Of a DNA stretch of 39,613 nt, positions 7,464 through 15,330 are shown in pieces. The notes beneath the pieces were generated by a model. It was not told the origin of the DNA. It searched no databases and was given only the letters and a program-made list of their open reading frames with translations. How positions within the stretch are numbered: the first letter of the stretch is position 1; the number at the start of each line of letters is the position of its first letter. The position numbers were made by a program, and so were the translations under genes. The stretch lies in contig CANRCD010000002.1 of the NCBI GenBank assembly GCA_947629005.1, positions 200,875-240,487 of the forward strand, written 5' to 3'. The stretch is from an uncultured Clostridia bacterium. Lineage in GTDB: Bacteria > Bacillota > Clostridia > UMGS1883.

Positions 7464-8333
7464 CTAATAGCTTTCGCTCACGGCGACCGCTCCGTCGGCG
7501 GCGGCGGTGACAACCTGCCGCAGGGGCTTTTTGCGGATGTCGCCCACGGCGAATACGCCCTCGATTTCGGTGCGCATCCTTTCGTCTGTCACGATATACC
7601 CTTCGTCGAGGCTTATCTGGCCCTCAACGAGTTCGGTGCGGGGCAGGGCGCCCACTGCCACAAACACTCCGTCCACGGCGAGGCTTCTGCCGTCCTTTAG
7701 CAAAATCCCATTTAGACGCCCGCTCTCAGACGTAAATTCGGCGGCCTCGGAGTTGGGCATGAACTCCACGTTCGGCAGGCTTATGCGGGCAAGAGCCGCG
7801 TCGCCGCCGCGCAGGACGCTCCTGCGGTGGAGCAGGTAAACTTTTTTACAAAGGCGGCTGAGGTACTCGCAGTCATGGACGGCGGTATCGCCGCCGCCGA
7901 TTACGGCCACGGTCTTGTCGCGGAAAAAGCCCCCGTCGCAGACCGCGCAGTAACTGACGCCCGCGCCCACGAGCTCCTTTTCCCCCTTAACGCCTAGCGG
8001 GCGGGGATAGGCCCCCATGGCGAGCACCAACCTTTGCGCGGCGTAACTGCCCTTGCGCGTCGCTACGGTCTTATCCTTAAGCGAAATTTCCTTCGCCTTT
8101 TCGCGGCGCACCTCCGCGCCCATGGCCTCGGCCTGTTCGCGCATGAGGCGGCCGAGCTCGGGACCGGCTATGCCGGCGGGGAAGGCGGGGTAGTTTTCTA
8201 TTTTTTCGGTCAGCGTCATCTGCCCGCCAAATGCCCCGCCCTCAAGCAACAGCGTTTTTTTGCCGCTTCGGGCCGAGTATATGGCTGCGGTGAGCCCCGC
8301 AGGACCCCCGCCGACAATAATTGTGTCGTACAT
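7464..8333 (-). CDS. trxB: Thioredoxin reductase-like FAD/NAD(P) oxidoreductase
   Basis: 289 residues. Passes electrons from NADPH through FAD and a redox disulfide to thioredoxin or a similar partner. FAD site GGGPAGLTAAIYSAR (residues 8-22), redox pair Cys129-Cys132 in SYCAVCDGGFF, NAD(P) site VIGGGDTAVHDCEYL, and the second FAD contact VFAVGDIRKKPLRQVVTAAADGA. Slightly shorter than typical TrxB (305-320) because of a compact C-terminal end. Thioredoxin itself is not in the window. The gene lies 15 bases after icd, whose product makes NADPH that this enzyme could use. Confidence 0.92.
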   Translation of the reverse strand: MYDTIIVGGGPAGLTAAIYSARSGKKTLLLEGGAFGGQMTLTEKIENYPAFPAGIAGPELGRLMREQAEAMGAEVRREKAKEISLKDKTVATRKGSYAAQRLVLAMGAYPRPLGVKGEKELVGAGVSYCAVCDGGFFRDKTVAVIGGGDTAVHDCEYLSRLCKKVYLLHRRSVLRGGDAALARISLPNVEFMPNSEAAEFTSESGRLNGILLKDGRSLAVDGVFVAVGALPRTELVEGQISLDEGYIVTDERMRTEIEGVFAVGDIRKKPLRQVVTAAADGAVAVSESY

Positions 8334-8348
8334 AAAATATCTTCCTTT

Positions 8349-9560
8349 TCAGCCGAGTTTTTTCTCCAACTCTGCCCTAATGGCCTTGATGAAATCAAGG
8401 GAATTGACAACAGTGGGCGTCACGCCCTCGGCCAAGCCCGCAAGGTCCTTCGTCATAACGCCGCTCTCAAGGGTGTCAAGGCAGGCGGACTCAAGCTTGT
8501 CGGCAAAGTCCGTCAGCTCGGGCGAAGCGTCCAGCTCTCCGCGCTTTTTTATAGCGCCGCTCCACGCGAAAATCGTGGCGATGGGATTGGTGCTTGTTTC
8601 CTCGCCCTTGAGGTAACGGTAGTAGTGGCGCGTCACAGTGCCGTGGGCCGCCTCGTACTCGTAGCAGCCCTCGGGGCTGACGAGGACGCTCGTCATCATG
8701 GCGAGCGAGCCGAAGGCCGTGGACACCATGTCGCTCATAACGTCGCCGTCGTAATTCTTGCAGGCCCAGATATAGCCGCCCTCGCTGCGTATCACGCGGG
8801 CCACGGCGTCGTCGATGAGGGTGTAGAAGTACTCTATGCCCAGCTCGTCGAATTTCGCCTTGTACTCGCTGTCGAATATGTCTTGGAAAATCAGCTTGAA
8901 GGTTTGGTCGTACTGCTTGGATATGGTGTCCTTGGTAGCGAACCAAAGGTCCTGCTTTGTGTCGATGGCGTACTGGAAGCACGAGCGGGCAAAGGATTTA
9001 ATGCTGCTATCCTTGTTATATAGGCCCTGAAGCACGCCGGGGCATTCAAATTCGTATACGGTCTCGCGGAAGGAGGCCCCATTCTCGCCGGTGAAAACCA
9101 GCTCGGCCTTGCCCTTTTCCGGCACGCGGTACTCGGTTCCCTTGTATACGTCGCCGTAGGCGTGGCGGGCTATGGTGATGGGCTTTTTCCAGTTGCGCAC
9201 GGCGGGTTTCACACAGCTTAGCAGTATAGGCGCGCGGAACACAGTGCCGTCCAAAATGGCGCGGATTGTGCCGTTGGGGCTTTTCCACATCTCCTTGAGC
9301 TTGTATTCCTCCACGCGCTGGGCGTTGGGCGTTATAGTGGCGCACTTCACGCCGACGCGCCACTTTTTGATGGCCTCGCCGGCCTCGTAGGTGACACGGT
9401 CGTCGGTTTCGTCGCGGTGGGGCAGGCCAAGGTCGTAATACTCGGTGTTCAGCTCCACGAAGGGGAGCAGCAGCTCGTCCTTTATCATCTTCCACAAAAT
9501 GCGGGTCATCTCATCGCCGTCCATCTCGACGATTTTATTTTTCATGGGGATTTTGTTCAC
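8349..9560 (-). CDS. icd: NADP-dependent isocitrate dehydrogenase (eukaryotic-type)
   Basis: Oxidative decarboxylation of isocitrate to 2-oxoglutarate with NADPH formation. 403 residues, the length of the homodimeric subfamily shared with eukaryotic IDH1/2 and distinct from the E. coli Icd subfamily. Diagnostic segments: EMDGDEMTRILWKMIKDELL at the N-terminus, CATITPNAQRVEEYKLKEMWKSPNGTIR (substrate-binding Ser and Arg), DGTVFRAPI, and KNYDGDVMSDMVSTAFGSLAMMTSVL, then YEYEAAHGTVTRHYY. The order aconitase-icd means citrate can be turned into 2-oxoglutarate for glutamate synthesis; citrate synthase is not in the window. Confidence 0.97.
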   Translation of the reverse strand: MNKIPMKNKIVEMDGDEMTRILWKMIKDELLLPFVELNTEYYDLGLPHRDETDDRVTYEAGEAIKKWRVGVKCATITPNAQRVEEYKLKEMWKSPNGTIRAILDGTVFRAPILLSCVKPAVRNWKKPITIARHAYGDVYKGTEYRVPEKGKAELVFTGENGASFRETVYEFECPGVLQGLYNKDSSIKSFARSCFQYAIDTKQDLWFATKDTISKQYDQTFKLIFQDIFDSEYKAKFDELGIEYFYTLIDDAVARVIRSEGGYIWACKNYDGDVMSDMVSTAFGSLAMMTSVLVSPEGCYEYEAAHGTVTRHYYRYLKGEETSTNPIATIFAWSGAIKKRGELDASPELTDFADKLESACLDTLESGVMTKDLAGLAEGVTPTVVNSLDFIKAIRAELEKKLG

Positions 9561-9573
9561 TGTGTTCTCCTCC

Positions 9574-11832
9574 TTACTTATTGTTGTTTGCGTAATAATT
9601 CATCAGGCAGCCGTCGAGGATAATCTGCTTTTCGTCGGCTGTCAGGCCGGTGATATGCAGCATAAGAGCCTCGGTGGAGCCGTCTCGCTTTATGACGGTC
9701 GCGGGGATATTCTCCGCGCCGCTTTCGACGGCCTTCCTTATGCCGGGAACAAACACGTAGTCGCCGTCGGAGTAGTCAAAGGGCGTGTCCCTGTCAATGG
9801 TGAAGGGGAGAATACCCCAGTTTATACAATTGCTGCGGTAGCGCTTTGTGGCGAACTCGTAGCATATATTTCCGAAGCCGCCCAGCACCTTCTGGCAGGA
9901 GGCCGCCTGCTCGCGGGCCGAGCCGTCGCCGGGCTTGTTGGCGAACACGCACGAGCCGAACTGCGTGCTTTCCATCAGCTTTTCGGGGGAGCCGACCTTC
10001 ATCAGCGTCTCGGTCAGCTCCACGGGCCGCTTGCCCTCGCGCCGCTCCTTTTCAACGGCGGCCACGGCCTTGCTGCGGCCCACATACTCGGGTACGCGGC
10101 GCGACAGTGCAAATTCGCTCAGGCGCAGGGGATTGCTGCGGTAAGAGCTCGTTTCACCGGAGGGGATAAGCTCGTCGGTAGTCGTGACCTCGTCATGTAT
10201 CACGGCGGCGAGCTTGAGCAGCAGATTTTCGGCCAAGGGATACATCTTCGGCCAGTCGGTGATGTTGGGGCCGAGGCGCAGCTCGGCGTTGGGATCGGCC
10301 TTGCCGAAGCCGTTATACACGCGCTTTTCGTAAACGCCGCTGTCGAAGCTGTATTCGGCGTTGTATTCGGGTATTTCAACGTCGGTGGCGGCTGTCAGCG
10401 CGCCCTTGTTCAGCGCGGTGGCCGCAATTGTGCGGGCGTCGGCCAGAGCCACGCCGCTTAGCTGGCCCTCGCCGGGCTTGGAGCCTTCGCGGTTGAGGAA
10501 GTTGCGGGTGGTGTGGCGAAGCGAAAGGCCGCTGTTGGCCGGCACGTCGCCCGCGCCGAAGCACGGCCCGCAGAAGCAGGGCTTGAACACGGCCCCGGCC
10601 TCGAGAAGCGAAGCCTGAACGCCGTTTTTGATGAGCGCGAGATTTATCGGCACGCTGCTTGGGTAAACCGAAAGGTTGAAATATCCGTCGCCTATGTCGG
10701 CATTTTTAAGTATAGCCGCGGCCTCGCATATATTCTCGAACATACCACCGCTGCAACCGGCGATTACGCCCTGATCTATCATGATCTTGCCGTCAACGAG
10801 CTTATCCGTCAGGTTAAAGCGCACCTTGGGGCCGAACTGCTCGGCGGCCTTGAGCTCGATTTCGCGCAATATGTCGCCGGCGTTCTGCTGGAGCTCGTGA
10901 ACGGTGAAGGCGTTGGAGGGGTGGAAGGGCATGGCAATCATGCTTTCGATTTTTGAAAGGTCTATCCTTATAACGCGGTCGTAATAGGCGTTCTCCTCGG
11001 GGCGCAGCTCCTTATAATCGCCGGCGCGGCCGTGTATTTTGTAAAATTCCTCAACCCTCTCGTCGGTGTGCCATATAGACGAAAGGCAGGTGGTCTCGGT
11101 TGTCATAACGTCTATGCCGATGCGGAAGTCCATCGAAAGGCTGCTTACGCCGGGACCGGTGAACTCCAGCACGCGGTTCTTCACAAAGCCGTCCTTAAAG
11201 GTGTCGCCAACGAGGGCGAGAGCCACGTCCTGAGGGCCTACGCCCTTTTTTGGCGCGCCCTCAAGGTACACCAGCACTACCTCGGGGGCGGCGATGTCGT
11301 AGGTGTTGTTAAGGAGCTGCTTCACAAGCTCAGGCCCGCCCTCGCCGACGCCCATCGTGCCAAGCGCGCCGTAGCGGGTGTGGCTGTCGGAGCCGAGTAT
11401 CATCTTCCCGACGCCGCTCATCATCTCGCGGGCGTACTGGTGGATAACGGCCTGATTTGCCGGCACGTATATGCCGCCGTATTTTTTTGCCGCGCTGAGC
11501 CCAAACACGTGGTCGTCCTCGTTTATGGTGCCGCCGACGGCGCAAAGGCTGTTGTGGCAGTTTGTCATCGCGTAGGGGAGGGGAAATTCCTTAAGCCCGC
11601 TGCCCCGCGCCGTTTGGATTATGCCTACGTAGGTTATGTCATGCGAGATGAGGGCGTCAAATTTTATCCTCATTTTTTCGCCGCCCGTCGAGTGAGCCCG
11701 CATTATCTTATAGGCCATGGTGCCTTCGCGGGCGGCCTCGGGCGAGGGGAAGCCCTCGGGCGCGTCCTTCGCGTCGATTATTCTGCCGCCGCAAAGGTAT
11801 GCGCCGGCGCTTTTAAGTTCCGCTGTGAACAT
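9574..11832 (-). CDS. Aconitase-family hydratase (YbhJ-like), probable aconitate hydratase
   Basis: 752 residues. Isomerises citrate and isocitrate through a [4Fe-4S] cluster. Visible: GSDSHTRYGALGTMGVGEGG (about 147-166), cluster ligands Cys360 in VIAGCSGGMFEN and Cys421/Cys424 in CFCGPCFGAGD, and a C-terminal swivel domain (about 540-752) with YRSNCINWGILPF near the end carrying the substrate-binding loop. Length and the CFCGPC motif fit the YbhJ-like branch rather than AcnA or AcnB. Because icd is next, aconitase activity is the best inference; another hydro-lyase substrate cannot be excluded. Its own promoter lies just after the spoVT terminator; it is the first of six tightly packed genes. 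Confidence 0.88.
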   Translation of the reverse strand: MFTAELKSAGAYLCGGRIIDAKDAPEGFPSPEAAREGTMAYKIMRAHSTGGEKMRIKFDALISHDITYVGIIQTARGSGLKEFPLPYAMTNCHNSLCAVGGTINEDDHVFGLSAAKKYGGIYVPANQAVIHQYAREMMSGVGKMILGSDSHTRYGALGTMGVGEGGPELVKQLLNNTYDIAAPEVVLVYLEGAPKKGVGPQDVALALVGDTFKDGFVKNRVLEFTGPGVSSLSMDFRIGIDVMTTETTCLSSIWHTDERVEEFYKIHGRAGDYKELRPEENAYYDRVIRIDLSKIESMIAMPFHPSNAFTVHELQQNAGDILREIELKAAEQFGPKVRFNLTDKLVDGKIMIDQGVIAGCSGGMFENICEAAAILKNADIGDGYFNLSVYPSSVPINLALIKNGVQASLLEAGAVFKPCFCGPCFGAGDVPANSGLSLRHTTRNFLNREGSKPGEGQLSGVALADARTIAATALNKGALTAATDVEIPEYNAEYSFDSGVYEKRVYNGFGKADPNAELRLGPNITDWPKMYPLAENLLLKLAAVIHDEVTTTDELIPSGETSSYRSNPLRLSEFALSRRVPEYVGRSKAVAAVEKERREGKRPVELTETLMKVGSPEKLMESTQFGSCVFANKPGDGSAREQAASCQKVLGGFGNICYEFATKRYRSNCINWGILPFTIDRDTPFDYSDGDYVFVPGIRKAVESGAENIPATVIKRDGSTEALMLHITGLTADEKQIILDGCLMNYYANNNK

Positions 11833-11888
11833 TGTGTGTCCTCCGTTTCTTTATCTCGCCATTGAAATATAGTATATGTATTTAAAAT

Positions 11889-11917
11889 ATTATACCATAT
11901 TTTAGGCCGCTTATCAA
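11889..11917 (-). promoter_or_regulatory. Promoter of the aconitase-icd-trxB unit
   Basis: Minus-strand TTGATA (11917-11912), 17-bp spacer, TATAAT (11894-11889). Confidence 0.82.
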
Positions 11918-11933
11918 GGCCTTTGCCAAAAAA

Positions 11934-11955
11934 AATGCGGGCCCGCGCCCACATT
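11934..11955 (-). terminator. spoVT terminator
   Basis: Stem AATGTGGGC/GCCCGCATT on the minus strand (9 bp, one G-T) followed by a run of eight T residues, 14 bases after the spoVT stop. Confidence 0.85.
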
Positions 11956-11968
11956 TTTTGCCTAAAGC

Positions 11969-12514
11969 CTATGCTTCCATATGCTTGCCAAGAAACCCGG
12001 CAGCGCTTTGGCAGAGCTTTTCCTCTACCTCCCCCATGCCGTCGCCGGTGAGATCGGTTATCATTACGACAGTACCGATGGTGTCGCCCTCGCTGATAAT
12101 GGGCGCCATAACGCCCGCGTAGTACTTGTCGGCCCCCTCCACAATCGGCACGGGGTCGCTTCCGCCGGGCTCCATAACAAAAATCCGCTTTTCGTCCATC
12201 AGCCTTTCTAGCTTGTCGCTTATGCGCTTTTCCTGCAGCTCCTTGCGGGGCGCGCCCGATACCGCGATAACATTGTCCTTGTCGGTTATCAGCACCGGAT
12301 TGCCGCTGGTTTTAGACAGTGTTTCCGCGTATTCTGATGCAAAATCGCCAAGCTCGCCGATGGGCGAGTATTTTTTGAAAATGACCTCGCCGTCCCGCTC
12401 GGTGAAGATCTCCAGCGGGTCGCCCTCGCGTATGCGAAGGGTGCGGCGTATTTCCTTTGGGATGACTACCCTTCCCAGGTCGTCTATCCTCCTGACTATA
12501 CCTGTTGCTTTCAT
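11969..12514 (-). CDS. spoVT: Stage V sporulation transcription factor SpoVT
   Basis: 181 residues. N-terminal AbrB-type swapped-hairpin DNA-binding domain (1-52: MKATGIVRRIDDLGRVVIPKEIRRTL) and a C-terminal GAF-like domain (about 56-178) ending in a helix LCQSAAGFLGKHMEA. In Bacillus SpoVT tunes sigma-G-dependent genes in the forespore, including spore coat and germination genes. Length and two-domain layout match SpoVT and not the shorter AbrB or MraZ. RBS AAGGAGA lies 11 bases before the ATG. A near-palindrome at 12539-12558 in its leader could be an autoregulatory site. Confidence 0.93.
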   Translation of the reverse strand: MKATGIVRRIDDLGRVVIPKEIRRTLRIREGDPLEIFTERDGEVIFKKYSPIGELGDFASEYAETLSKTSGNPVLITDKDNVIAVSGAPRKELQEKRISDKLERLMDEKRIFVMEPGGSDPVPIVEGADKYYAGVMAPIISEGDTIGTVVMITDLTGDGMGEVEEKLCQSAAGFLGKHMEA

Positions 12515-12538
12515 ATATGAAATTCTCCTTTTTGCTGC

Positions 12539-12558
12539 GATATTACTATGGTAGTATC
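12539..12558. promoter_or_regulatory. Near-palindrome in the spoVT leader
   Basis: GATATTACTA/TGGTAGTATC: 8 of 10 positions are symmetric. It lies 25-44 bases before the spoVT ATG, where a repressor or SpoVT itself might bind. No clear sigma-G promoter was identified nearby. Confidence 0.35.
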
Positions 12559-12678
12559 TGCGAAGGCAAAAATTTTATCCGTGGTAAATTTTATAAACAC
12601 ACAGGAGTCGACGCGACCAAAGGATTAGGCGATTATTCCCATATTTAGCATAATTTTCCTCTTTTCGTCCGGCCTCGG

Positions 12679-13236
12679 TTAAATTCCGGCGGCTCTTGCC
12701 GCCTCGTCGAGCAGCGCTTCGGCGTCCGCGTCCCAAATATCAAGCCCTTCGGCCGATATGAAGCGCGTTTCCTTTATGCCGTAAAAGCCCTTGGCAAGCG
12801 CGTCCACGTATTCAAAGCCCATATTGCGCGTGATTGGCCCGCCGGAGGTGGTCACGTAAAAAAGTCTTTCCGCGCGGCACAGACCCCTGGGCGTGCCGTC
12901 CTCCTCGTAGCGGAAGGTCACTCCGCAGACCGTTACATTTTCAAGATATATTTTTAGCAGCGCGGGAAACGACAAATCCCAGTACGGCGCGGCAATCACG
13001 ATAGTGTCCGCGTCGGCAAAGACGCGCGCCGCCCCGAGCTCGGGGGCGGAAAAATCCCCCGAGGCGGTCAGTTCCTCGCGCCGTCGGAGCGAATCCTCGC
13101 ACAGCGGGCTTAAGCCGCACAAATCCGGACGGATTTCGCAGACCTCGCCGTCGAGGCCCGCGAGCAGCCTCCGCGCAAGCCTCAGCGTCCGCGACCCTTT
13201 GCGAACGCAGGTGTTCACAAATAAAATTTTTTTCAT
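12679..13236 (-). CDS. Flavodoxin-fold NAD(P)H reductase (AzoR/NQO-like)
   Basis: 185 residues. FMN-dependent NAD(P)H oxidoreductase of quinones or azo compounds. MKKILFVNTCVRKGSRTLRLARRLL is the N-terminal strand and phosphate loop; APYWDLSFPALLKIYLENV is the hallmark of the azoreductase/quinone reductase family; TSGGPITRNMGFEYV forms the flavin-facing loop. The physiological substrate is unknown. The start chosen is the ATG at 13236, in frame with the whole domain, but the 38 bases containing this start and the first 12 codons are repeated exactly just upstream (13239-13276), so the only SD-like sequence (AAGGATG) serves the upstream copy. See the minicistron entry. Confidence 0.88.
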   Translation of the reverse strand: MKKILFVNTCVRKGSRTLRLARRLLAGLDGEVCEIRPDLCGLSPLCEDSLRRREELTASGDFSAPELGAARVFADADTIVIAAPYWDLSFPALLKIYLENVTVCGVTFRYEEDGTPRGLCRAERLFYVTTSGGPITRNMGFEYVDALAKGFYGIKETRFISAEGLDIWDADAEALLDEAARAAGI

Positions 13237-13276
13237 ATGCGAACGCAGGTGTTCACAAATAAAATTTTTTTCATAT
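13201..13276. repeat. Perfect 38-bp tandem duplication at a gene start
   Basis: Two identical 38-bp units, 13201-13238 and 13239-13276, each beginning GCGAACGCAGGTG and ending TTTTTTTCATAT on the plus strand. Each contains the ATG and first 12 codons of the reductase gene. Because 38 is not a multiple of three, the outer ATG is out of frame with the gene body. Confidence 0.97.
13233..13274 (-). CDS. 13-codon minicistron created by the duplication
   Basis: From the outer ATG at 13274 the reading is MKKILFVNTCVRI and then TGA, which overlaps the ATG of the full reductase gene as ATGA. The SD-like AAGGATG precedes only this outer ATG. If translated, the reductase would be made by termination-reinitiation. 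The peptide itself is a by-product of the repeat and is probably not functional. Confidence 0.45.
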   Translation of the reverse strand: MKKILFVNTCVRI

Positions 13277-13578
13277 TATATCATCCTTTTTTATATCAAT
13301 TTTTATACAATGCGAATAAAAAGGAGGGGCAGGCCTTTGCGCGACGACATTTTTTCGTGAAAAAGTGTCGGAGCAAAAACGTGCTTTGCCCCGACGCCGC
13401 CGAGTGGTAATTTTCGTTCGTAGTTCAAGGGCATAAAATGCAGAAAATCCGCTCGTTTAGGGCGGATTTTCTTCGTCAAATCAGGCTTTTAATTTTTTTA
13501 CAGTTATATAAATGAAATGTGGTTTCAAAGCCTTCAGCCCTTGAACGGTCTGCGCGTATTTTTTTACGGCCCGCCAAA
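13277..13578. other. 302-bp intergenic region with fold-back sequences
   Basis: No coding region. On the plus strand there is a hairpin at 13346-13369 (arms GACATTTTTTC/GAAAAAGTGTC) nested in a longer pairing from GGGGCA (about 13326) to TGCCCC (about 13394), and the 13443-13471 hairpin listed separately. The part next to 13277 is very AT-rich and should hold the reductase promoter, but no convincing -35/-10 pair was found. Confidence 0.5.
13443..13471 (-). terminator. Hairpin after pgcA, possible terminator
   Basis: Perfect 10-bp stem GAAAATCCGC/GCGGATTTTC with a 9-base loop, 108 bases after the phosphoglucomutase stop. The following minus-strand tract TGCATTTTATG is only moderately T-rich. 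Confidence 0.55.
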
Positions 13579-15318
13579 TTACGCGCCTGCGGCGTCAAGC
13601 ACAGCGCGTCGTATTTCCTCGAGCTTGGCCTGAGCGGCGGCCCCGTCGGCCTCGCTGTAACCAAAGTAGAACTTTATCTTGGGCTCGGTGCCGCTCGGGC
13701 GCACGGCTATCCAGCCGCTTTGGCCCTCGCCGCCGAGCTCAAAGTAAATCATGTTGTTTAGCGGCTGACCAGTCTCACCCTTGCTGCCGTCGGCATAGGT
13801 TATGACGCCGGTTTCGTAGTCGCGCAGGGCAGTAATCTTAACGCCGGCAAAATCCTTAAAGCCGCCGTTTCTGAGGCGGTCTATCATGGCGGCTATGCGG
13901 GCGGGGCCGTCGGGGTCGTCAAGGTAGATGTTCTTAACGCCCTCACAGTAGCATCCGTATTTTTTATAGAGCGAGAGCAGAGCCTCGTAAAGGTTCATGC
14001 CCCTGTATTTTTTGTACCAAGCGGCCATTTCGGTGATGAGCATAGAGGCCACCACGGAGTCCTTGTCACGGACATAGGAGCCGCTTAAATAGCCGTAGCT
14101 CTCCTCGAAGCCGAATACGAAGTTTTTCTTGTTGCCGTCCCGCTCAAATTCCAGAATTTTTTCACCGATGAACTTGAATCCGGTCAGCACCTCCATCAGC
14201 TCCACGCCGTATTCCTTCGCAACGGGGCGCAGCATTTCGGTGGTGACGACGGTTTTGATAAGCACGGGGTTTTCGGGCATAAGGCCCTTTTCTCTCCGCT
14301 GGGAAAGGATGTATTCGCTGAGCAGAACGCCGGTCTGATTGCCGGTCAGCGTCACATATTCGCCGTTGTCGGCGCGGACTACTATGCCCACGCGGTCGGC
14401 ATCGGGGTCGGTGCCGATGATGAGATCGGTGTTATGCTCCTTCGCCATGCCTATGGCTATCTCAAAAACGTCCTTGTTCTCGGGGTTGGGGGCCTTCACC
14501 GTGGGAAAGTCGCCGTCGGGGAGCTCCTGCTCCTTGACCACATACACGTTCTTCATGCCGCACTTGGCAAGAATACGGCGGACGAGCTTATTGCCCGTAC
14601 CGTGTAGGGGGGTGTATATTATGCTGAAATCATCGGCTACCGAGGCGATAACGTCACGGTTTATGGACTGCTCGTACACGCTTTCGATGTATGGCGCGTC
14701 TATGTCCTCGCCTATGTACGTGAGAAGCCCGCGGTTTTCAGCCTCGGCCTTATCCATAGTTGCGGCGCCGGTGAAGATGTCGATTCCCTCAATGGCCTCA
14801 ATGACAACGTCGGCGGCCTCGGGCGGGAGCTGGCCGCCGTCCTCGCCGTAGACCTTGTAGCCGTTATACTCCTTAGTGTTGTGGCTGGCGGTTATCACAA
14901 TGCCGGAAACGCAGCCCAAGCGGCGGACTGCGAAGCTGAGCTCGGGCGTGGGGCGCAGAGCGTCGAACAGATATACCCTTATGCCGTTGGCACACAGCAC
15001 CAAAGCGGCCTCGAGGGCAAACTCGGGGCTGAAATGGCGGCTGTCATAGGCGATGGCCACGCCGCGGCTTTGGCCGCCCATGCCGGTTATCCAGCTTGCA
15101 AGGCCCTGCGTGGCGCGGCGAACGGTATAGATATTCATGCGGTTGCTGCCGGCGGCGATTTTGCCGCGCAAACCGGCCGTGCCGAAAGAAAGCTCCGTTT
15201 CAAAGCGGGAGCGTATTTCGGCCTCGTCGCCCGCTATGGCCTCCAGCTCACGGCGGAGGCTTTCCTCCAAAGCGGGATAGGCGAGCCATTTATTGTAATT
15301 ATCCATATATGCTGGCAT
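13579..15318 (-). CDS. pgcA: Phosphoglucomutase/phosphomannomutase (PgcA-type)
   Basis: 579 residues. Interconverts glucose-1-phosphate and glucose-6-phosphate for cell-wall glycan and glycolipid precursors. Catalytic phosphoserine Ser145 in ITASHNTKEYNG, magnesium loop Asp304/306/308 in GTDPDADRVG, sugar-binding FGFEESYGYL, and the C-terminal phosphate-binding VRPSGTEPKIKFYFG. Length and the N-terminal extension (about 40 residues before FGTAGLRG) match the Bacillus PgcA branch, not GlmM (about 450). The ATG at 15318 has AGGAGG just upstream. Twelve bases separate it from tyrA. Confidence 0.95.
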   Translation of the reverse strand: MPAYMDNYNKWLAYPALEESLRRELEAIAGDEAEIRSRFETELSFGTAGLRGKIAAGSNRMNIYTVRRATQGLASWITGMGGQSRGVAIAYDSRHFSPEFALEAALVLCANGIRVYLFDALRPTPELSFAVRRLGCVSGIVITASHNTKEYNGYKVYGEDGGQLPPEAADVVIEAIEGIDIFTGAATMDKAEAENRGLLTYIGEDIDAPYIESVYEQSINRDVIASVADDFSIIYTPLHGTGNKLVRRILAKCGMKNVYVVKEQELPDGDFPTVKAPNPENKDVFEIAIGMAKEHNTDLIIGTDPDADRVGIVVRADNGEYVTLTGNQTGVLLSEYILSQRREKGLMPENPVLIKTVVTTEMLRPVAKEYGVELMEVLTGFKFIGEKILEFERDGNKKNFVFGFEESYGYLSGSYVRDKDSVVASMLITEMAAWYKKYRGMNLYEALLSLYKKYGCYCEGVKNIYLDDPDGPARIAAMIDRLRNGGFKDFAGVKITALRDYETGVITYADGSKGETGQPLNNMIYFELGGEGQSGWIAVRPSGTEPKIKFYFGYSEADGAAAQAKLEEIRRAVLDAAGA

Positions 15319-15330
15319 AGGTTCCTCCTG

